A DNA stretch of 64,000 nucleotides from Pardosa pseudoannulata (taxonomy: Eukaryota; Arthropoda; Arachnida; Araneae; Lycosidae), in NCBI GenBank assembly GCA_032207245.1, contig CM063505.1, forward strand, positions 178,765,217 to 178,829,216, given 5' to 3'. The position numbers and the translations under genes are program-made. The notes beneath the pieces were generated by a model that was given only the letters and a program-made list of their open reading frames with translations, did not search any database and was not told the origin of the DNA. Positions 23,630 to 35,290 of this stretch are shown here, in pieces. Each line of letters starts with the position of its first letter. The stretch's first letter is position 1.

Positions 23630-24891
23630 AATTTATAAAAAAAAATGTTTTGTTATCTATACACACATATGACTAACACAAGTAAAATTAGTTATTAACT
23701 AGCAATAAGATTTTGTTCTTTAGAATTAAATTTTTCTACAATCAAACGCAATACTGAATCAAACGGGGCGTAAAAATTAGATTTCATAAAGAAAAGTAAA
23801 GATTTAACTATAAAAAATTAACTAATATCGTAAACAAGGAAAGCGGTTATATTTTTCGCACTATTTGTGCTTACAAGTTTGCGAACTTTTAAAATTCATT
23901 CATGGCTAATAATACGATTTTTTATGGAATATGATTAGAATAATGTTTATAAAAAGAATAATTTCTATTTTGAAGGTAAAATGAAAAAAGTAAACCTATA
24001 AGGTTACATAGATTATATGGTTATGTTAAAGTACATTCACATAATGTTTATACAGAACTTTTTTACAGTAAGTGTAAGATAAGAGGTTAACGAAAGTCGT
24101 TTAACGCGATTGAGACAGTTTTGCGTGTGATCTAATTTGATTTATTCACGTGCAAATAGAGGCAAAAAGCATTTATTTCCCCCGTAACTATCGGAAAGTA
24201 TTTATGCAAATAACTTATGCAAAGAATAAAATTTTCAAATAAGGAAATAGGGAATGATCTAGGATTGAAAAAATTAGAGCAACGCATGACTTCTGAGTGA
24301 ACTTAAAAACAGATGTCTCTCAAAGCATTTAACCAGCTGTTTTGACGAAAAGCCAACTCTGACGCAGACGTTACGCACAATTTTATTGTGCCATTCATAA
24401 TAGCCTGTAGTAGAACACCGATTCATTTGAGTGACGTGGATAGGAATTCTTTCAACGCTGAGTACCCGAGTACTTTATTCGAATGAGGAGAAAAAAAAAC
24501 ACTGAACATTTCATTTGCTTTTATTTTTCTTTTCTCTTTAAAAATGAACATTCAGTAAACATGTCAATGTTTGCTATTTATATGATAATTTTATCTTGCT
24601 AATATATACTGAAGAGATATTCAAATCTAATACTATATAATCGATGGTGATTCGAATGTGAATCAATCATTTCTTGTAATAAAAAAAATAAAGCAAAAGC
24701 AAGAAAAATTGCTTGGAGAGGTTGCTTTGATAAACGTTTTATTCTCAAATGAAACGTGCATTATAATGGGGTGGAAATAAAAGTTAAAGGTCATTATCAA
24801 CGTCAAAAGGAAAAGTCCGATAAGAAAGCGTCACACAAACGTCAAAGAAAATAAATGTGAGCACTTTTAATTTTACTGTTGTTATCTTCAG
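23630..24891. other. No recognised gene
   Basis: AT-rich sequence. A slightly GC-richer piece at 24,340-24,480 has no reading frame of note. Confidence 0.5.
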
Positions 24892-25033
24892 AATAGAGCA
24901 CTTTGTCGCAACGTCACGAACTGACATAATGCCCTTCCCATTCATTTTCATGTTTACAACAGCCAATAGACAAGTAATAAACTGTCCTTCCATTTGAAAC
25001 TAAAGCCAGAATTGCCATAAGTTGAGATGTGCC
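24892..25033 (-). repeat. Dispersed repeat, minus-strand copy (partner at 54,953)
   Basis: The reverse complement of this stretch matches 54,953-55,096 closely across ~140 bp, for example GGCACATCTCAACTTATG, GGCTTTAGTTTCAAA, CTATTGGCTGTTGTAAACAT and GAATGGGAAGGGCATTAT. Both copies are open in one frame for much of this length, but the translations differ in their ends and carry no motif I know. It is probably part of a transposable element of unknown class. Confidence 0.7.
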
Positions 25034-28000
25034 TTGCAGCATGAAAACACCTCATAAATACCAAACTCTCTTCGTAATATTTAAATTTATGAGAATAATG
25101 AAAACACATTCCTTCGGAGAAATATGGGATGCAGCAAGGTTTCAACTCCGCTTATAACGAAATATCACTGAATCTAACTTACTCTTAGAACGAAAGCATT
25201 TAGGATTGCAACTGGTATCTCAAACCCGTTTTTAAACGCATGCTACTGACACGTGACTGGTAATGAGTTTATGATGTCCATGCGTGTATAGTCAGCATTT
25301 CTTTTTTTAAAATAATGAAACCTCACGTTTCGAAGAACCATTTGAATATCCGAGTCTTCCCTTTGCTTCCTCGTTTACAGAAATAAGCGTGAGGCAATAT
25401 AGTTTTCACTACGTTCGCATTCAATCGAAGGAAAGAAAAGAAAACAGTAAATAAGTGATCATTCCATCCTTATTTTTGGAAAAACTTAATCGATAACGAA
25501 AATGTCAAATATGTACATGGTTTAATACATATCTGTTCCAAGTATTACGTTTATAGATATAGTTAGATTTTTTTTTATCACTCCGGATAAACTTCTAAAG
25601 CGGCTCACATATCAGTTAAGAGTGGGGTTTTTCCGTGTGGCGTCATGGCTAAAAGAAAAAACTTTCTAAACTGCAGTTTGTGTCAGTATTATTTGAGTTA
25701 TTCGGCCTGAGCAAATGGTACGATAGCTGTGCATTTAACTGCATAAACATACAGTTTACTCACTTCACACTTGTCGGTACTTCCCCCCCCCAAAAAAAAA
25801 AGACAGTTTTAATAAAACTTACTGTTTACTTTCTGAGCATTGGTTATAAAATTAGTTATTCAAACACGGTTGGAAACACCTTGATATTTTTAAAAATAGT
25901 ATGAATTTGATTTTATTTTACTTAAATCAAATTTTGGGATTTAAATCTAATTTTATTTAAAAAAAATTAGGACTAAATTTATTATGATTTCTAATAATGT
26001 TTTCATTACTCAGTTTATTTTGTCAATTATGTGTGCAATATTTACACATAAATTATATATTAAATGCATTAAATAGGATTTTTACATCTCTCCTCAATAA
26101 ACTTTTAAAAATTTTTTACATTGTTTACAAATATAAAACTATATTTATCAAATCAGTTTTTAAGAGTGATATTTCCTGGCTGGAGTGTTCAAATCTAACG
26201 TACCAAATACAATTCATTTCTCACACTTGGAAAATCTTATTTTACAGTACCTCATTATTTATAAACGTTATTGGCACAAGTGGTTTATTTTAAATTAGAC
26301 ATCAGTTCTTATTTAATTTTCTTGAATTAAAATGGCACTTTTTTTACAGCTTTCTTGAAAATTGTGCTACCGTTAAGGGGTTAAATAAACACAAATATAT
26401 GTGAAAATACATTTGTTAATTTCATATCAGATTTAAAAAGAAAATCGTATAAAAATCTTATTTGGTCAGATATTTTCTCACTAAAGGAAGAGCATTTAAA
26501 CTTTAACCACATTGGTCACCGTTCAGTTTTTTTACTCTAGCTGCACAGGTGAACTGTGCAGTTTAAAAAATCTCATGTTGGCAGATTAACGATTTGAGAT
26601 ATCTAGATCTAGCAGAAAAGAAGTAACTATGTTTTATTTTATCAGCGGTCGAAGGTATTTTTAAAAATGTTGTAAACATTAGGCAATTCTATTTCAAACG
26701 AATAATGCATTACCTGCAAAATTAAAATGATTTAATAACAATCTGATTTTTGTTAAACGGTTCACACGTTTTAGATAGCTGTTTTAACGGTGTATTTTCA
26801 TACTTTTTAAGATGAAATCAGGCAAAAGATCATTCGAAAAGAAGAAATATATTAGTAGCTGATATCATTTTGTTCTGGAATTGTCGAAATAAAACCATTT
26901 TTTAACTGATGTGTAGCTTTATCTATGGGTGATGTGTAGTGTTCTTCGAATCTAATTAAATAGTAGAATCGAAATTGCTTATTGACATATTTTTAAAAAT
27001 ACCCAAAGTTTTAGATAGCAGAATCAGAATATGAAGATCTTTTCCTTTGATTAAAGATATTTTAAAAAGTCGACACAACATTCGCAACATTAGCCCAAAA
27101 TAGGTAGAACTGAAGGTTTAATGACAATATTTTGTTTAGTTTCAGTAGAGTAGCAGTTAAATCTTAAATCGTTGCTCAAAGATAAAAATTCAATTCTTAA
27201 AAATCTTATTATTCTTATTTCAGTTTATTTTCAAGCATTCATAGAGTGAATAGCTTATAAATTTTTTGCATATATTTGTGTTATTGCCGATTCCACAAAA
27301 CCTAAAGAAAAATAATTTTTAAGAATTAAAAATTTATAATGGAAAGTGTGCTTCTACCTTAATACATCACATCAGGACAAGAATGAATATTAAAAATTGT
27401 GTATATGAATGATTAACCATATCAGTGAACAATGACCTTTAAAGATATCTATTAAACTACAATCGGTTGCCATGGATATATAAGTTAAAGTTTTACCGCA
27501 TAAAAAATTTGGAATTTTTCACATGCCACTATATAGATAAAGGATCTGAAACGCCATTTTTCATATATTTTTAAAAATGAAAATCAAAATTTAATGTGAG
27601 GTGTTAGAATATAATCTACTTTGCTTTTCAAAAATGCTTCATATATTTTTGGGGAAATATGTAGGTTATTTTATTTGAACATTTCATATAAAAGATTACC
27701 TTGTAAATTATATCTATTTTTATATTATTTATATAATCGAATCTCTTACCTTTTTATATTATGTTTTCATACAAAACTTCGGATTGGATATAGATATTAT
27801 AAGTATAATTACAAAACTGTTGAAAAAATATTTTAAGATCTTATATAATACATATCAAATTAGCACCCTAAAAATCTCTAATCTCGAATTTTACAAAAAG
27901 TTAGTATTTTTTTTTTAATCAAGAACGATGACTGGACAAAAAACACAACGAATAATGAAGAGAGATTTTATATTAATTTGAGAGAAAATAATGGAGCATT

Positions 28001-29860
28001 ATTAAAATAGGTGGATGAGTAATCTTTTTAGTCTAAGAAATCTATAGGAATATTCCAAAAACAGATAATAGCTATTGCTCAGTTTAAAATAATGGTTTAA
28101 CATATCCGCTCGCAAAAGTTCATTTTTGTACACATTAACTACGAACTGATAATTTGGGTCATATTTATACCTTTCCTGAACTCTTAAAAATATCAAAAAT
28201 TCAAGATGGGTTAATTTAAATAAAAACAAATAGTTTCCATGCAATTAGTTTTAATAATGTGTATCATTTAAACACGACAATCTTTTTTATTCAAGCTCTT
28301 ACAATAACAGTTTTTGTATGATTCAATTGCAAATCCATATTGAATTGATAATATTTATAATATCCCTTAACAATTGTAGAAAATCTGTAAGTAATTTTAG
28401 ACACTTTAAATTTGTTGTAAACTAATCACCTTTGTTTAAACTTTTTTTTCATAAATGGGACATTGTCAAAATAAGTTTAAACATGTTATAAAATGTACTA
28501 TAATATGAAATCACTATTATAAGCCTAATTGAAAATTTTTTTTATACATTTGGGTTGATAGGAAGTAAGGCATTTTGAAGAAATTCCATTTATAAACATA
28601 GTCCCATAAGAATAGATACTAATTTTACAAGAAAAATATAAATTAATAACATTTCAAATTAAAAGAGGCTATATTGTTAGTAATCATATCTTCTAAACTA
28701 GAAAATAGAGAATAAAATAATTTATGATTTTATTTCATTAATACATACTTCACTAACTGGTTTGTAGTCTGTCTTAAAAATGGGATAATAAAAATAGCTT
28801 GGGATATTTTATATGCTCAGAACTAGATTCTCAACATCACAGGTAAATTAAACAGGGTAATTAAAAAAACTGTACTCCGAACAGCACGATTACTTAAACA
28901 ATAACTATGCAATTATAATTCTGTTAAAATTCAACGAAAAATAACCCGTTCTTCCCAGTTCTCCTTCGAAAGGCGAATAATGCTTGCTACGATCATTTTC
29001 ATCTCCCGCATCTCGCTTCAGTTTAGATGATTAGAATCAGACTAAGTTTTAACTTTGGCGATTTATCGCTGTCTTGGCGAATTTCTTTATTGAATTCACA
29101 TTACTTTAAAATGACGGTATTGCACGTCAGTTAATTATCAGACTTAAATTTATCCCACAAACTACTCCCCAAATAAATATTTCATAAAACGCTAAAAATT
29201 CGTATTTTACTCAATTAACACTAGAAAGGTGAGAATTTTAATGTTGCTAAACAGACAGTGCCGTCATTTTCCTGGGTTGCAGGAGAATCAACTATATAAA
29301 ATATTTAAAGCTTTTTTAATAAAAAATATTTAAATCAAAATTAGAACTACGAACTTAGAAAATAAATTATATATTTAGATTTATTTTTATTCAAATATGT
29401 AAAACGAAGTTAAACAAGCAGATCTGTCCAAATCTTTAAACTTACCACATCTTTAAACTTATCAAAATATCTATTTTTAAGAAAAATTTACATGAAAAAA
29501 TAGATATTTTGTTCAATTAAAGACCACCCTAGAATAAGTTCCTGTAGTTTAATGACTTTATCAGCGGATTCATAGAAAATCCTAACAAAAATAATCATTA
29601 GCCATTTTTCTCAAACGTGATTTTTCCTTCTTGCGAGAATGATTAAATTTTAACTATTACATAGATTGTTATAAAATTTTCCGTAAAGGTAAAAATTATT
29701 TATAAAAGCACTAATTTGAACTTAATCTTAAAAATTTCAGTACCAAAGAACACTTTTTAAACCTCAAATATCGTAATAACTGTATGTTTAAAAAATATTA
29801 GAACTACTTTTAAAAATATTAGCAGTACTTTTATATACGTCACATGCGATTTTTGCACTT
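25034..29860. other. Long AT-rich stretch without recognised genes
   Basis: Nearly 5 kb with no SINE and no credible coding frame. Frames of 70-98 codons near 25,680, 25,997, 27,621 and 28,002 are low-complexity translations of AT-rich DNA. Seen within it: a perfect hairpin CTGCACAG/CTGTGCAG with a 5-nt loop (26,541-26,561), a TTAACCCCTTAAC-type piggyBac-like end in reverse at about 26,372-26,387 without a partner, and TTAACACTAGAAAGG at about 29,216, which resembles a piggyBac end but also lacks a partner. Confidence 0.5.
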
Positions 29861-30038
29861 AGGTTTGATTTGGATCACTACGGTTTACTGATTTGTTACA
29901 CGGCGTCTGATCAGACCGGGATGTACTGCTTAAAAGTCGATTTCCAAAGGCTAGGAACATACATGCCTTTAGCTGGATTTGGATCCGCAAACTTCGGTAC
30001 TGAAGAGCAGCACCCTACTTACTCGGTCATTTTTCGGG
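29861..30038 (-). mobile_element. tRNA-derived SINE, diverged, near full length
   Basis: The plus strand starts AGGTTTGATTTGGATCAC, carries CAGACCGGGATGTACTGC and CTTCGGTACTGAAGAGCAGC, and ends in TACTCGGTCATTTTTCGG. The B box is degraded (TGGATTTGGATCC). Confidence 0.8.
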
Positions 30039-30269
30039 GTAATATCTTTCATTTAGAGATTATAATAAAGTTTCAAACGTGAACAGAAGTACATTTTCTA
30101 AATTTTAACTTTAAACTTGGTATTTAACTATCACATAATTTGCTGCGTATTTAATAACATTTTTCAAAAGCTGTCAATATCTTGATAATTAATAAAAATA
30201 CTTCATTCGCTCAATTTATATTTTGTGATATGTAACGATCTAGATATTATTAAAAACAGTTTTTCGATT

Positions 30270-30303
30270 CCTCGTTTGATGGTATTGAGACCCTCAAACG
30301 AGG
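30270..30303. repeat. Short perfect-arm hairpin
   Basis: CCTCGTTTGA and TCAAACGAGG form a 10-bp perfect stem, extended by GG/CC after one mismatch, with an 8-nt loop (TATTGAGA). Too short for a typical microRNA precursor as it stands, and outside sequence does not extend the stem. Confidence 0.6.
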
Positions 30304-30559
30304 AGTACAAGATAACAAAATTTGGTACAAGAGTTTTTCAATGCGATCTAATCAAGCAAAAGTATGTTTGACTGCAAGAAAGAGATAATGCATAAACTCG
30401 TGTATTTGTAATATTGGATGTGATGAGGCTATTTAGATCTGTTATATAATTGATTCATTCATACAATATGTAAAATGTTCGGGATCTAAATCTGACCTCA
30501 TCACATCTTTGTAAAGAGATGGAGGACCATAAATTTCTATTCAACGCATATGTTTGTCT

Positions 30560-31091
30560 TGTACGGTGGTCTCGGGCGGGGTTCTGATCACAGTCCCAGA
30601 TTAGAATCCCGTCTCCGTACTTGACATTAAATAAGAATGTACCTGTGGAGTATTTATGAGTCCCTAAGGGACAGTGCCCAACTAGAAGGGATAAGGTTTG
30701 TCACGTTGGCGGTCTCAAGGCGGGGTTGAAGCAGGCCAATGAAATCCTTACAACTATCCCAATTGGATGACAAGGAGGAGGAGGGGACAAGGTTGAAATA
30801 ATAAAATATCAAAAATCTAAAAAGATGAGAGATGGTTCGGGGTCCCAAAAGAAGGTGTTCGAAAGTCGGGAGTCCAGTCGGAAGTTGTTCGTGAGACCAG
30901 AGGAGAAGGTGCTCGATAGTCCAGACTAGGAGAGTCCAGCCAAGTCCGACAGGAAGTGTTCCTGCACCAAATAGTACGGCCGCACCCCAAAGACTCAGGA
31001 GGAAGCCCCTGACGAGACCAACGGATGATATAGATTCCCTCTCCTGATCAGCCATAGATACCCTTCAACCAGAAGTGTTCCGGGCCAAACA
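30560..31091 (-). mobile_element. Candidate solo LTR or other GC-rich repeat block
   Basis: A sharply bounded GC-rich block begins TGTACGGTGG and ends GGGCCAAACA, so it has TGT...ACA termini. A TATA-like ATAAATA occurs on the minus strand near 30,650. No target-site duplication is evident (TTGTCT versus TTTTAG), so the limits are provisional. A 133-codon minus-strand frame (30,654-31,055) is rich in Leu/Ser/Gly without any domain and is probably accidental. The first 60 nt (30,561-30,620) start GTACGG and end CCGTAC with a GATTAGAATCCC motif, faintly tRNA-like. Confidence 0.35.
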
Positions 31092-31635
31092 TTTTAGACC
31101 CACAAAGGTACCCCCATTTTGCATACATTTTTGAAATCGAGATTAGGTCCTCTATTTACAAAATTTCTTAAGTATATAAAATTGTCAGAACGATTTTAGA
31201 AGATGTTGACAAAGCTTACTTATGAAAATTAGCATCATTAAATTAGCATTAGCATTGTTTGTACATAGATGTATATATATGTTAATAAATTTTTTTTTTT
31301 TAATATTAAGCTAGTCTGGGTTGCAGTAAAGTTAGCTGTTAGTTTATTTTCATTTTTATGTCTGTAGTTTCTCAGAACCTGTGTTTAAATTTAGTACAAA
31401 AATACTTAACACAATGCAAATAAAAATAAATCACCACTATACATTTGATCACAGGTTGATACTCAAATATAAACGAGGACTACACGACATTGGACAAATT
31501 CGTTCTTTTAATTTGCTATTCATTTCAGTCACATGAAATTAATAATTATTGCGAAGGAAGTTTCGAAATATTTTTCCTTTGGTGTCTTTTGTAGTTTCCA
31601 TCTGCAGAGTTACACATTTTATGACATTTAGATTA
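31092..31635. other. No recognised gene
   Basis: AT-rich sequence with no repeat match and no frame of note. Confidence 0.55.
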
Positions 31636-31637
31636 TA

Positions 31638-32567
31638 CAGTAGGATCTCGATTAACCGAGCTTCGATTAACCGAGGTTTCTGTTAACCGAGTTAATAACA
31701 AAGTCTAATTTATTTTTCTCCTTTCCAAAATGAGCTTGGGAAAAATGATACACATTTTATTTCGCGGTCCGTGTTACAGGCACTTCTTCCCCAAAACATG
31801 ATTGCCCAGGTATAGCAATTAGTGAATCCAGCTACAATTCGTAAATCATTCAACAAAATAATTGTTGAAAAGAGGAGACAAGGTGAATCCCAGCAGACGG
31901 AAAACACACCTACAGGGAACTTCTTGAGATCATCAATAGAATTGAAGGATGTGAGGTAGTTTTGGAAGAGGAAATTTGCGAGTGTCTGGATGTTGAAAAT
32001 CAGCATCCAAATATTGAAATTCTCAATGACGAAGAAATCATACAAGACGTTAATCCTTCAACGGACATTAATGACGCAGAAAATGAAGATGGACATTAAG
32101 GATTCAACGACTATAAGTCATAGTGAAGGTATTCAAGCACTGTCCTAAAATATTTGGAGCAAAGAAACGATGCTACACCGATGGATCTCCTGTTGCTCAA
32201 AAATTGGCGCGATAGGGCTGCCCATGATAGAAATTCTGAACGCTTGCAACGAAAGGTAACATACTTTTTTAAAAGAATGAAATTTAACATATTAATGTAT
32301 ATTAAAAAGTATAGTTAAAAAAATTCCATTTTACTTTATAAAATTTACTACTAGAGTTGATTTCCTTTTTATATCTTTTTAGTTATGAGACATAAGTTCA
32401 TATATGTTTATTTTAATCATTTAAAGAACGTTCTATTGTTTTTTACTTTAAAAGTTAGTTAAATTCGCAAGCACGGAAGGTTTTTATACATGGCTTCTAT
32501 TAATCAAGATTTCCGATATCCGAGAAACTAGAGGTTCCAATTAGTTCGGATAATCGAGGATCTACTG
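31638..32567 (+). mobile_element. Tigger/pogo-like DNA transposon, internally deleted (930 bp)
   Basis: Terminal inverted repeats CAGTAGGATCTCGATTAACC and, on the opposite strand at the right end, CAGTAGATCCTCGATTATCC are bordered by TA at 31,636-31,637 and 32,568-32,569, the Tc1/mariner-superfamily target. The motif CGATTAACCGAG is repeated three times at the left end. The interior holds a C-terminal transposase remnant (31,944-32,099) but no catalytic core, so the element cannot move on its own. Confidence 0.85.
31944..32099 (+). pseudogene. C-terminal remnant of a Tigger/pogo (jerky/CENP-B-like) transposase
   Basis: A 51-codon frame ending in TAA reads in part CLDVENQHPNIEILNDEEII followed by QDV. 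In pogo/Tigger transposases the region after the DDE domain is acidic and carries a W/C-L-x-x-D ... DEEI-V signature, which this matches. The helix-turn-helix DNA-binding domains and the DDE catalytic residues are absent; the sequence upstream within the element is scrambled by stops. It lies inside the 31,638-32,567 element and shares its orientation. Confidence 0.7.
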
Positions 32568-32569
32568 TA

Positions 32570-34038
32570 CTAAGATTGTTTTTTAAAGATGAGAATTCTT
32601 TTCTAGAAACTAATTTTAGACTTCCTATTCTACCATTTCAGATCGGGGAAAATGATAAATTCTGTTATCGATAGTTTATTCCTGCTGACAAGAACATACT
32701 AGTCCAGCAATTTTAGTTATATATAGGGTCAAATATAAATCTAACCACACCAAAAAATCTACACGTTTACTCATTTTTAGCTTTATAATTTTTTCTTTGT
32801 TCAATTAGGTTAAATATCTCGGTCTCGACAAAAACGCAGAGGCGTATACTTGACCAATTCTTGTTGTAATAATAAACAAGGCATAGAAATTTGAAAGAAG
32901 AGGAAATATTATGCTCACGGATTATTTTAAAAATAAAAAAATAAAGTGAAAAATTGAGGAATTTTTTTTATATAATTTTAAACAAGGAAGCACAGCTGTA
33001 AAGCATGAGATTTAGGGAAGCTAAATATCATTCCATTGAAAAAAAATGACTTATTTATGAAAGTGAATGTTTAACTCATTAATTTGGGGATAAAAAAAAC
33101 CCTTAATTTTGGTCGAATTCTGATATTTTGACAATACCTTGTTCATTTTATAAAATATCATTAAAATACTCTGCAATAAAGGAAATCTAATATTACTTTC
33201 GACTACAAAGTCATACTTGTCAACTTTCATTCATAGGCACCAGTAAAAACTTTCGCAAAATATCGACTGGTTGGCTGATTTTTAGTGGCCCAAGTAATTA
33301 TAAATAAATGTTTTTTTTTTAATTTTTCTTTTCAGGAAAATTGTAATTAAAAGTTAATTGCAATTTATGAAATCTTTATGGTTTTATTGTATATAATAAA
33401 ACATATTAAGTAATTTTTTTCAATTAAATTTGATTAAAAAAAAAAACAAAATTTAGCTAAATTTCAAGATTAATATCTATTTAGCAAAATCAATAAAAAA
33501 ATAAGTTAAAATTATAAAACTATGAATTACTAAGCTTTAATTCTTTTAAAGAAAACTATATTTCTTTAATGTTCCAAATCTTTAAAAACTCGTACTTACA
33601 AAACTCCGATAAAACTGATATAACCTCTAATCCTGTGATGTTACTATTTGTTTTTAGCATGTTCATACAAGAATTTGATATCCTAAAAATATTAAAATAT
33701 ATTTGAAGATTTCTTTTAACATCAGTTACGTAAAATTCTTACGAAATTAAATAGCTTTTTGAATTTCTAGATTTTCCGAAAGTGAAAAATAATTTAACCA
33801 TTTTTTCCCCGAAATGTTTTATTTCATTATCATATTTTCAGAAACTGCGAAAATTCTTTGCTCATCCGTAATCTCCTAAAATTAAACCAAAAACCGTATA
33901 TTTTGGAGATAATTCGTAAAAGTTGGCAGGTATGGAATGTATTAAATGAAATTCAGCAGAAATATATTTATTAATTAAAAAGAATTATTTGCATGTGCAT
34001 TTTCAATAGATATTATTAACTTGTAGCTAAATCGTCTG
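32570..34038. other. No recognised gene; AT-rich
   Basis: Nothing beyond A/T runs. A pyrimidine tract ending TTTTCAG at about 33,335 is followed immediately by stop codons, so no exon is proposed. Confidence 0.55.
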
Positions 34039-34127
34039 ATTTGGTTTAGTGTTTGAAGCTCAACGGTTTACTGTTTTGCTACACGAGGGCTAATGACACT
34101 GAAATCTACCTAAATTGCTTAATATGG
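34039..34127 (-). mobile_element. SINE 3'-half fragment
   Basis: The plus strand carries TTTGGTTTAGTGTTTGAAGC, GGTTTACTGTTTTGCTACAC and GAGGGCTAATGACACTG, then loses similarity. The tRNA-like head is absent. Confidence 0.75.
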
Positions 34128-34260
34128 TTTTTTTTTTTCTATAGATAGAGTTGGAAATTCTTTAAGAATGTTAATAATGAAGCATAAAAAGTAAATTTCA
34201 GACTATTTAATTTAATTTTACGATTAATATGTGATTTCAGAAATAGTTCACATAATTTCT

Positions 34261-34393
34261 TATATATAGATATGTGTGTGTATGTATATATATATACACA
34301 CAAGTATACACACACAAGTATATATACACATACACACACATATATATACTTATATATACATACATGTGTGTATATATATATACATATATACAC

Positions 34394-34462
<69 letters not shown>
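34261..34462. repeat. Compound TA/CA/TG microsatellite (~200 bp)
   Basis: Alternating TATATA, CACACA and TGTGTG blocks end in about 35 pure TA units (34,392-34,460). All overlapping frames here (Tyr/Ile repeats) are artefacts of the repeat. Confidence 0.95.
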
Positions 34463-34464
<2 letters not shown>

Positions 34465-35023
34465 TTCTAAGCAAATGAAAGAAAGTATTTTATAATACAT
34501 TCAAGATGCAGGGTTTGAAGTTTATAAATTTGGAATATTGAATATTCTATTAAAAGTGTTTGTCTACTGGTCGAAACAGATGTGAATAACACGAACTTAT
34601 CTAATATTTCACGTTGGCGTATACAATTATATTAGTGTCATTGCGATCTAAGTTTTCCAATAATTTATCAACATTTTACCATTTTTTATTCCATTAGATC
34701 AGTAGTGCCACTTCAGAGAACCCTTGAAATAATGAATTACTTCACTAAAACTTATCCTGTAATTTTTTTCAACGAAAAAATAAAAAGCCATATTATACAT
34801 TGTTTTATAGTCTAATTAAAAAATATAATGTTCATATCATGTTATAATGCACCGTAATAAACATGTAAATAAAAACTTTATGAATACATGAAAAATAAAC
34901 TTTTAAAAACGTAACGAAACCTTCCTATCAATTCGATTTACTTTGTTGACACGAGTTTACAGCTTTAAGTAAATAAAGCGTTATCATGACCACGCGGCAA
35001 CGAAAGAATCCGGCCGGTAAAAA
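34463..35023. other. No recognised gene
   Basis: AT-rich sequence with no detected structure. Confidence 0.55.
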
Positions 35024-35290
35024 TTACACATAAGAAGTGACATATCCTCGCACAAGTCGCGTATTTCCGCTCGGTTTTCCGTTACGTTCCGTGGAGGAGC
35101 AGGACATTAAAAGAGAAATCCGTACGTGAGTCACGCTACGATGGTCAAAGGAACAAAGACTTTCGCGCGCATTTTCTTTCTCTACTTTGTTGGCAATGAT
35201 TCCTGGCTGCTTACCGCGAATCATTTGCCTAATCCATTGGCGGTGATTTAAAAGAAATAACCCGTTGGCCAGGACTGAATAACGGTTAGG
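35024..35290. other. GC-rich, CpG-containing island; possible regulatory or exonic sequence
   Basis: About 260 bp markedly richer in G+C and CpG than both flanks, including TTTCGCGCGCATTTTC and GTACGTGAGTCACGC. The minus strand has a 66-codon frame without recognisable motif. It may be a conserved non-coding element, a promoter or an old repeat; no splice-site pair or repeat match settles it. Confidence 0.3.

Noticed and set aside
25620..25720. ATGGCTAAAAGAAAAAAC near 25,645 as a start of a Tigger-type transposase
   Set aside because: The frame ends after a few codons and nothing downstream resembles the helix-turn-helix or DDE regions.
26372..26387. GTTAAGGGGTTAA, resembling a piggyBac-like right end (and TTAACCCCTTTAC near 8,476)
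   Set aside because: No matching second terminus was found for either.
29216..29232. TTAACACTAGAAAGG, resembling a piggyBac end
   Set aside because: No inverted partner with TTAA within a plausible distance.
30654..31055. 133-codon minus-strand frame, the longest in the window
   Set aside because: It lies in a GC-rich probable repeat, has no domain, and its openness follows from local composition.
34139..34500. Several overlapping frames of 64-111 codons rich in Tyr and Ile
   Set aside because: They are translations of the TA/CA microsatellite in different frames and on both strands.
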